Source: Bradyrhizobium sp. JYMT SZCCT0428
GTDB lineage: Bacteria; Pseudomonadota; Alphaproteobacteria; Rhizobiales; Xanthobacteraceae
Assembly: GCF_018131075.1 (NCBI RefSeq)
Contig: NZ_JAFCLS010000055.1
Span: 1 to 48,939, forward strand
Direction: 5' to 3'
Length of the DNA stretch: 48,939 nt
Of this stretch, positions 43,322 through 48,939 are shown in pieces. The notes under the pieces were generated by a model. That model was not told the DNA's origin. It did not search any database and saw only the letters and a program-made list of their open reading frames with translations. Within the stretch, counting starts at the first letter, position 1; the number at the start of each line of letters is the position of its first letter. A program made the translations under genes and the position numbers.

Positions 43322-43852
43322 TCGGTATCACCAGGTCCAAAAATCGGTGTCAAGCTGCCGAAGCTCTCCTCGGCCGAGTTAAGTGAGCAAGCTCCTTTTT
43401 CCGAATGCAGCTACAGTGGGACAACCGACGAGAGCACTTTTTCACTGTCGTTTCGTGCCGGGGAACGTTATAGCGTTCACGCAATGAACGTCAAGCCTTG
43501 GTGGTGGTTGCCATATTTAAGGCATTCAAAGATAAGGGAAAATGTCCGATTCCAAGCTACTTCGCAGGGCAGTATAGCCAAGATTGTGTCAGTCAGTGGG
43601 AGCAGCTGATCAAAAAACGATATCGATCTCCTCGGAATCGGCTCGAGCCAACTCTAAGCGGAACTTGCCCCTCGAACACACTACGATTGAGTACACTGCT
43701 CATTGAGTCTAACAACTTCCGCTTCTGCTCGGAATCGAACATACCGGGCCCTAGTAAGATCCCTGAAGTGCACTCGCATTTTTGGTGACGAATGGTTCTG
43801 ACCCATTTCCACCAAAACTCGACAGTCGCTGTCCCTTGGACCGGAGAAAAAA
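43322..43852. promoter_or_regulatory. Divergent intergenic region with candidate operator
   Basis: 531 bases between two divergent glycosyltransferase genes. The plus-strand frame 43498-43788 is not protein-like and has no ribosome-binding site. The region should contain promoters in both directions. The palindrome at 43474-43490 is the only clear motif. GGAG at 43844-43847 is the ribosome-binding site of the fusion gene. Confidence 0.5.
43474..43490. promoter_or_regulatory. Palindrome CGTTCA-N5-TGAACG, candidate operator
   Basis: A perfect 6-bp inverted repeat around CGCAA. It shares the core GTTCA-N5-TGAAC with the site upstream of the winged-helix regulator (28686-28702), 14.8 kb away. 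Confidence 0.5.
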
Positions 43853-46800
43853 ATGAAAAGTGGTGACAGCTTCCGCCCGTTCGCGAAATCTAGCCAGCCA
43901 TCGGATGCATCTGTACTGTCCTGGCCGAAGCTGGGGACCAGGCGTTTTGAGCGCGACCGCCCATTGTTCCTGATGGTAGCGGTGTTCGATCCCCACGGCA
44001 TTTCAACTATTTATGACTATATTGCCTCATGGCAGGAGGCCAGCCGGTTTAACATCGTAGTGTTGAACTTGTGGCCGGTGCTGAGTTCTCCACTTGAAAT
44101 AGCCCCATCCGTCAATCTGAAGGATTTTGACGGTGTTATCTTGCATCCAACAGCGGCTTACTTTCCCGCAAACCTCTTAGGCCTTGACCGGTCACTCAAA
44201 ACGCCCTTTCGGGACTATGAGGGCATCAAAGTCTTAATCAAGCAGGACGAGCACGTTCACTCGTCTAGCTGGTCACAATTTTGTCGGGACAATCAATTCC
44301 AAGTCCTCGTAACATGTGTACCATCCTCTGAGATTGAGAAAGTCTATCCAAAGAACGTCGTCGGTGATCTTAGAAGAGTTCACGCTCTTACAGGTTACGT
44401 GGCGCCATGGATGAAGCGTATTCAGGCAGTGCGCGGCTCTGAGCGTTTACTGGATATCGCTTATCGTGGCTCGCTGCAGCCGCTTTCCCTTGGCAGACTG
44501 GGCTTTGAGAAGCGAAAGATTGGCTTTGATGTTCAAACGCTGGCAGCTAAAAATGAACTTTCCGCAGACATTTCTAGCCGATGGGAAGATCGAATAGGCG
44601 GATCCGCCTGGTACACATTTTTGTCCAGCTCAAAAGTCATTCTAGGCGTTCAGTCGGGCTCCAACCTATTTGACTTCGATGGCTCGGTCGATTCCTGGTG
44701 TCAGCAATACGCTCAGCGAAATTCCGGCGCGGATCCGGCCAGTGAGCAATATTACCGTCGAGCGCACGAGGAACGGCTCCATCTTTTCGAAGGGAACGTC
44801 GATTACGCCCAGCTTTCACCGCGACACTTTGAGGCGGCTGCGACACGATCAGCGCAGGTGCTGTACGAAGGTACCTACTCTGGGGTCTTCGAGCCAAATC
44901 GCCATTTTCTGCCTTTGAAGCGGGATCTATCAAACTTCGACGAAGTCATTGATCTAATCCGCGATGATCGCAAGCGAGATTTGCTCACCGAATGCGCTTT
45001 CGAAGAAGTCATCTGTAATGATGCATTTTCATATCGCGCCTTCGTGCACAATGTTGAAGACGTATTGGAGGCCGAATTGCAAAGGCTCGGCCGTCCTGCA
45101 AAGCTAAAGTTGTTATCAGTACACGAATTGGCACCGAGACGACCACGCGCGCTGGTGCTGATGTCGCATGAGCCGGTTCTTGATCCTCGCATTGAATGGT
45201 TGTCGTCAACTCTGGAAGAAAAGGGCTTCGACGTCGTCGAACTCGGCACTTATAGATTCACGGAAATGGGCAGCGGACCGAGCAAGGAAGTTCTTTCCGA
45301 CAAGCGCGTTCGCGTCCGTGTCGAGCGTATGCGTCACGATTTTCAATTTGTAACGCATCCCGCTGACGTGCGGCGTGGCCTGACCGTCGGACAGCAACAA
45401 CTCCTGACAATTTTTTCGGTGATGTCGTTATCCGACGAGTCGCTCGGCGCCCGCATCGGCGCTATCGACATAGACGACGCATCGGCGGCTCGCTTCCGCT
45501 CGCTTTGTCTCCACTTCCTCAATACCAACTCCGCGTTGATGCAGGCCGGTCAGCAGTTGGGCAAGTTCGACGTGGTAGTTTCAGCCGATCTCGACGTTCT
45601 TCCCGCTGGACAGACTCTTGCTGAGTCTTACGGCGCCGAAATGGTCTACGATGCGCATGAATATTGGCCGTATTCCCACTTCCGCTCCCATCACTGGGAG
45701 CACGATTTCTGGGGACAAATCGAGCAAGCTCTCGTCGAAAAAGCCGACATTTGCATGACTGTTTCGTCCGCTCTGGCGGAGCGCCTGACCGAAGATCACG
45801 GCGTGCCATTTCTCGCCGTGCCCAACTGTGAGCGACGATCGGCAGCAGTCTCCGACGAGCTGTTGGCCAAGCGAGCGCCTAACCACAATGGTGGCAAGAT
45901 CATCTTCCTTTACCAGGGCGGGTTTGCCCCCGGGCGCAACCTAGAACTATTGATCAAATCATGGGCGAGGACAGACGAGCGAGCCATATTGTGGTTGAGA
46001 GGGCCGACATGGTCATTCAAAGAAGAGCTTTTTGCCATCGCGAGAGACACAGGTCTGTTAGACAAACGAATATTTTTTCCCGAGCCAGTTCAGGAATCTG
46101 AGTTGGTCTCCGCTGCCACTCAAGCCGACGTTGGCATCATCCCGTACGATACGCTCAACCCGGCCTACCGTTACGCAAGCCCCAACAAGTTGTCCCAATA
46201 CTTGGCCGCCGGACTACCTATACTAACAACTCCGGTAGAAACGATTGCTCCGATAATAAACGCCAACGGACTCGGCACCGTCTTCTCATTCACCGAGGAC
46301 GGCTCACTTGAGAAGGCCGTTTTTTCCCTGATCTCCGATTCTGACACACGACGAAGAACATCCGCTCGCGCGAGAGCCTTTTTTCTGGAAGAGTATAACT
46401 GGGAGAAGGTGAGCGCGGTTTTCTATTCCGAATTGTCAAGGCGTCTTCAGGAACGACCAGCGACGGACAATGCGATCACGGAACTCGACTTCGGTTGGAT
46501 CGATCACGGGCGAACAATGCGTGAATTTGGCCTTCGCACTTATCAATTCGGTTCCGGGAACAGGGATCGAGAATTAGTCGCGATTTCAAACGCCCAGTTA
46601 TCGACGACAAAAACCGAGCTGCAGGTTGTGATCAACGACCTAAGGCAGTCGCGTGACGAGCACGGCAAACTACTTAGTGAGATGACAGTTCTGCACGGAG
46701 AGATGGCGATCTTACGTCAACAGTTGGCGTCGGTAACTTCGGAATTGGCGCGAACGCACGGTACGCCGTTATTGACGCTTGCGATTCGACGTACCATAAG

Positions 46801-46876
46801 CAACTTGCCCGAACCGCATAGATCTCGTTTGAGACATGGAATCGAACAACTGCGTGATTATAAATCAGGCAAATAG
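43853..46876 (+). CDS. Two-domain glycosyltransferase: CgeB-like half fused to GT4 half, with C-terminal coiled coil
   Basis: 1007 residues from ATG 43853 (GGAGAAAAAA upstream). Residues about 35-425 are paralogous to the CgeB-like enzymes of this cluster: FDGVILHPTA, VLIKQDEHVHS, LVTCVPSSEIEKVYP, LTGYVAPWM, LGVQSGSNLFDFD, QLSPRHFEAAATRSAQ, YEGTYSGVFEPNRHFLPLKR. Residues about 430-875 are a GT4-type enzyme: ALVLMSHEPVLDPRIEWLSS, AEMVYDAHEYWPYS, ADICMTVSSALAERL, IIFLYQGGFAPGRNLELLI, VGIIPYDTLNPAYRYASPNK. Residues about 915-955 form a coiled coil (LSTTKTELQVVINDLRQSRD). It could add two sugars in turn, with the coiled coil giving oligomerisation or docking. Base composition is AT-richer than in the operons. 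Confidence 0.8.
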   Translation: MKSGDSFRPFAKSSQPSDASVLSWPKLGTRRFERDRPLFLMVAVFDPHGISTIYDYIASWQEASRFNIVVLNLWPVLSSPLEIAPSVNLKDFDGVILHPTAAYFPANLLGLDRSLKTPFRDYEGIKVLIKQDEHVHSSSWSQFCRDNQFQVLVTCVPSSEIEKVYPKNVVGDLRRVHALTGYVAPWMKRIQAVRGSERLLDIAYRGSLQPLSLGRLGFEKRKIGFDVQTLAAKNELSADISSRWEDRIGGSAWYTFLSSSKVILGVQSGSNLFDFDGSVDSWCQQYAQRNSGADPASEQYYRRAHEERLHLFEGNVDYAQLSPRHFEAAATRSAQVLYEGTYSGVFEPNRHFLPLKRDLSNFDEVIDLIRDDRKRDLLTECAFEEVICNDAFSYRAFVHNVEDVLEAELQRLGRPAKLKLLSVHELAPRRPRALVLMSHEPVLDPRIEWLSSTLEEKGFDVVELGTYRFTEMGSGPSKEVLSDKRVRVRVERMRHDFQFVTHPADVRRGLTVGQQQLLTIFSVMSLSDESLGARIGAIDIDDASAARFRSLCLHFLNTNSALMQAGQQLGKFDVVVSADLDVLPAGQTLAESYGAEMVYDAHEYWPYSHFRSHHWEHDFWGQIEQALVEKADICMTVSSALAERLTEDHGVPFLAVPNCERRSAAVSDELLAKRAPNHNGGKIIFLYQGGFAPGRNLELLIKSWARTDERAILWLRGPTWSFKEELFAIARDTGLLDKRIFFPEPVQESELVSAATQADVGIIPYDTLNPAYRYASPNKLSQYLAAGLPILTTPVETIAPIINANGLGTVFSFTEDGSLEKAVFSLISDSDTRRRTSARARAFFLEEYNWEKVSAVFYSELSRRLQERPATDNAITELDFGWIDHGRTMREFGLRTYQFGSGNRDRELVAISNAQLSTTKTELQVVINDLRQSRDEHGKLLSEMTVLHGEMAILRQQLASVTSELARTHGTPLLTLAIRRTISNLPEPHRSRLRHGIEQLRDYKSGK

Positions 46877-47022
46877 GCCACGCGATCTCCTGCTCAAACG
46901 AGAAGCGAGCATCGCGCCATTTTTCAAGAGAGTGTCCTGAGTCGTGTCGCCGCAAATTGCACGACCTAGTTAGACTCGATAGGCATTCTCTGATGGTACT
47001 GCTTCAGTCCCAAGGGGTAAAG

Positions 47023-48033
47023 ATGCATCTACTAAAGAAGATTTTCGGCGAAAAGTCCGACACCTCGAGAACTGGTGCCCCGATCAGTGAAACGGAGCTC
47101 GCGTCTACACCCGTAGTGGACACTAATGCTTTCGTTGAACCGGACAACGGTGAACGTGACGCACCGGGAATGACAGAAACGCACCGGGAGACACCCGTAG
47201 AATATTGGTCGCGTCACAACGTCACAAATCATTTGAGCTTCCCGACGACCCAAGCCTCGCTCGACTATCTTTCGTACCGGAATGAACAGTATCTTCGGTT
47301 CAAAGAACTTCTGCCGGTCAGGGGTTTCGATGGGCAAACGATCGTCGATCTGGGATGCGGGCCGGGCCATGATCTGGTCTGGTTCCATCTCGAATCGAAG
47401 CCAAAAAAGTTAATCGGAGTTGACGTATCGGGCTCGTCGCTACAGGAGGCCAGCGCTCGCCTTAAGCTCCATGGATTCGAAGCCGAGTTGATTCACCATG
47501 ATATCCATGTAGGACCCTTGCCGATTGAGAGCGGATCCGCTGATCTCGTTCGCGCGAACGGAGTGTTGCAGCACTTTGCAGATCCAATCGCCGGATTGAA
47601 GGAAATGCGTCGGCTATTACGGCCTGGCGGCGTCGCGCAGATAATGGTCTACAACTATAACAGCCTATGGATGCACCTATACGTCGCTTACGTTATGAAG
47701 ATTCAAGAAAATAAATTTCCAGGAATGGACAAGAGGGCCGCGTTTGAACTCTCGACGGACGGGCCGGATTGTCCCCACGCGCGCTGTTACGAACTCGAGG
47801 AATTTCGAGCAATCGTGGAACCTCTGGGTTTCAAGATGGCATCCCACGGTTGCGCCGTATCGTCCTGGGAAATGAAGTTGTTGCCGCTGCGGTTCGACGC
47901 ACTGCTCAATCAGGATTTGGATACCGAAAGCAGAGAGTTTCTGGCTTCTTTGCGTTTCGATGATCGAGGATTACCTCTTGCCGGCCAGCATCACGCTGGC
48001 GTCGATGGTTGTTACACCTTTATTGCGATATAA
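47023..48033 (+). CDS. Class I SAM-dependent methyltransferase
   Basis: About 336 residues from ATG 47023, preceded by AAGGGG at good spacing; an ATG at 46993 and a TTG at 46957 are weaker. Residues about 1-55 are a polar, probably disordered leader. SAM motifs follow: TIVDLGCGPGHDLVWFH, LIGVDVSGSSLQEASARL, SADLVRANGVLQHFADP and MRRLLRPGGVAQIMVYNYNS. The motif LVRANGVLQHFADP is the usual Methyltransf_11 signature with a histidine. The C-terminal region contains CPHARCYELEEFRAIVEPLG. It lies 146 bases downstream of the fusion glycosyltransferase and would methylate a sugar of the same glycan. It is the last intact gene before the insertion-sequence debris. Confidence 0.8.
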   Translation: MHLLKKIFGEKSDTSRTGAPISETELASTPVVDTNAFVEPDNGERDAPGMTETHRETPVEYWSRHNVTNHLSFPTTQASLDYLSYRNEQYLRFKELLPVRGFDGQTIVDLGCGPGHDLVWFHLESKPKKLIGVDVSGSSLQEASARLKLHGFEAELIHHDIHVGPLPIESGSADLVRANGVLQHFADPIAGLKEMRRLLRPGGVAQIMVYNYNSLWMHLYVAYVMKIQENKFPGMDKRAAFELSTDGPDCPHARCYELEEFRAIVEPLGFKMASHGCAVSSWEMKLLPLRFDALLNQDLDTESREFLASLRFDDRGLPLAGQHHAGVDGCYTFIAI

Positions 48034-48055
48034 CCGATGGCCAGCGCGTGAACGC

Positions 48056-48120
48056 GGTGCAGTCCATGGCCTTGGCGACGTCGTTGCCGCGCTGGCGCGC
48101 TGATCGAGGTCTAGATTGGC
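48056..48120 (-). mobile_element. Short IS66 transposase remnant
   Basis: The bases TCCATGGCCTTGGCGAC and those after it, including TCTAGAT, match the segment of the IS66 transposase gene at about 48797-48870, in the same orientation. Only some 60 bases remain. Confidence 0.5.
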
Positions 48121-48197
48121 CACCCGCGGCGCCCTAAGGTTGGCTGCCCGCCTTGCCCTTTTCAGGTGACCTTATCCGACTGGCTTAATTCAGTTTG

Positions 48198-48440
48198 AAA
48201 TTCGTTCTGGCCCACGCCAAGGACCGGGGCAGGAAGCGCCGCCGCTTTTCGGAAGAGCAGATCATCGGGATTTTGAAGGAGCGAAGGAGCACGAGGCAGG
48301 CATCTCGGTCGCCGACCTGTGCCGCAAGCATGGCGTCAGCGACGCCAGCATTCACAAGTGGAAAGCGAAGTTCGGCGGGATGGACGTCTCGGAGGCCAAG
48401 CGGCTGCGGTCGCTGGAGGATGAGAACACCCGGCTAAAAC
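48198..48440 (+). mobile_element. IS3-family OrfA fragment, frameshifted
   Basis: The frame reads RKRRRFSEEQIIGILKE. After a shift near 48290 it gives GISVADLCRKHGVSDASIHK and MDVSEAKRLRSLEDENTRLK. This is the OrfA (helix-turn-helix, leucine-zipper) protein of an IS3/IS511-type element, ending at HPVKTA just before the IS66 end. The expected OrfB is absent. Confidence 0.75.
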
Positions 48441-48474
48441 GTAAGCATCCGGTGAAGACCGCGTAGCGGTCAAC

Positions 48475-48939
48475 TCAGGCTGCCTGATTGACTTGCTTGT
48501 TTCGGTCGCGCCAATTCCACGGGAGCAGTTCATCGAGCCGTTGGACTGGATGCGCCGCGATGCGCGTCAGGACGTCGGCGAGCCAAGCTTGTGGATCCAC
48601 GTCGTTCATTTTGGCCGTGACGATCAGGCTGTACATCACCGCAGCACGGTCGCCGCCGCGATCCGAGCCGCAGAACAACCACGACTTCCGACCCAAAGCG
48701 ATGCCGCGCACGCCGCGCTCGGCCGCATTGTTTGACAGGCAGATGCGGTCGTCATCGAGGAAGCGGGTAAATGCGCTCCAGCGCTTGAGCATGTAGTCCA
48801 TGGCCTTGGCGACATGGTTGCTGCGCGAGAGCTTGGCGCGTTGCGCGCGCATCCAGGCTTCTAGATCGGTCACGAGCGGCGCGCTGAGTTCCTGGCGAAC
48901 CGCCTTGCGCCTTTCGGCGCTCTGACCGTTGATGGTCCG
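48475..48939 (-). CDS. IS66-family transposase (TnpC), partial at window edge
   Basis: The minus-strand frame is open from the window edge (48939) to the stop at 48475, giving 154 residues of C-terminal sequence. It reads TINGQSAERRKAVRQELSAP, then RWSAFTRFLDDDRICLSNNA, AERGVRGIALGRKSWLFCGSD and MNDVDPQAWLADVLTRI, with HPVQRLDELLPWNW near the end. These are standard IS66 TnpC C-terminal motifs, including NNxAERxxRxxALGRKNWLF. The fragment is uninterrupted, so the copy may be intact beyond the window. The N-terminal helix-turn-helix and most of the DDE domain are not visible. Confidence 0.85.
   Translation of the reverse strand, partial: RTINGQSAERRKAVRQELSAPLVTDLEAWMRAQRAKLSRSNHVAKAMDYMLKRWSAFTRFLDDDRICLSNNAAERGVRGIALGRKSWLFCGSDRGGDRAAVMYSLIVTAKMNDVDPQAWLADVLTRIAAHPVQRLDELLPWNWRDRNKQVNQAA

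Noticed and set aside
43498..43788. 96-codon plus-strand frame in the divergent intergenic region
   Set aside because: Composition is not protein-like, there is no ribosome-binding site, and it spans the region expected to hold promoters.

Overview
The window looks like part of an alphaproteobacterial chromosome, most probably a Bradyrhizobium or close relative. The GC content is high outside a few genes, and many small genes belong to families I know mainly from Bradyrhizobium (the YqaJ/ERF recombination pair, MADLAKYS-type small proteins, RQIEANRRNA-type proteins, RTX proteins with aromatic-rich repeats). This assignment rests on recognition of protein families, not on a search.

The window has two different parts. 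Positions 1-21,300 are an eroding accessory region. It holds phage-type recombination genes (YqaJ fragments, ERF-HNH), a tRNA 3'-end fragment that could be an attachment site, an IS630 copy, IS3 fragments, and at least a dozen small genes each broken by one or two single-base indels. Through it run five loci for RTX (calcium-binding, type I secreted) proteins: a 959-residue protein with seven exact 70-residue repeats (5439-8318), a remnant (about 9046-9480), an M64 metallopeptidase-cadherin-RTX protein (9579-11786), a transglutaminase-like RTX protein split by an in-frame TAA (17597-18886), and a decayed M10-like RTX peptidase (20694-21095). An intact GtrA-like gene, an XRE-type regulator and a few small membrane or hypothetical genes are interspersed.

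Positions 21,294-48,033 are an intact surface-glycan cluster with no frameshifts that I can see. The left operon (minus strand, 27951 to 21294) runs WbpB-like dehydrogenase, WbpD-like acetyltransferase, SDR epimerase, methyltransferase, CgeB-like glycosyltransferase and an AsnB-type amidotransferase, behind a winged-helix regulator (28016-28621). Two more CgeB-like glycosyltransferases run the other way (28889-31691). The right operon (minus strand, 43321 to 32064) runs coiled-coil glycosyltransferase, sugar aminotransferase, second AsnB-type amidotransferase, methyltransferase, two different Wzt-type ATPases, one Wzm-type permease, WbqC-like protein, GNAT acetyltransferase and polysaccharide deacetylase. 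Divergent to it lies a 1007-residue glycosyltransferase fusing a CgeB-like half to a GT4 half with a C-terminal coiled coil, then another methyltransferase.

Taken together, the cluster probably makes an ABC-transporter-exported polysaccharide (O antigen or similar) containing acetamido and possibly amidated uronic sugars, with O- or N-methyl and N-acyl decoration. The same 5-bp-arm palindrome, GTTCA-N5-TGAAC, occurs in both divergent intergenic regions of the cluster (28687-28701 and 43475-43489), suggesting one shared regulator. The right edge returns to insertion-sequence debris (IS3 OrfA fragment, IS66 transposase).
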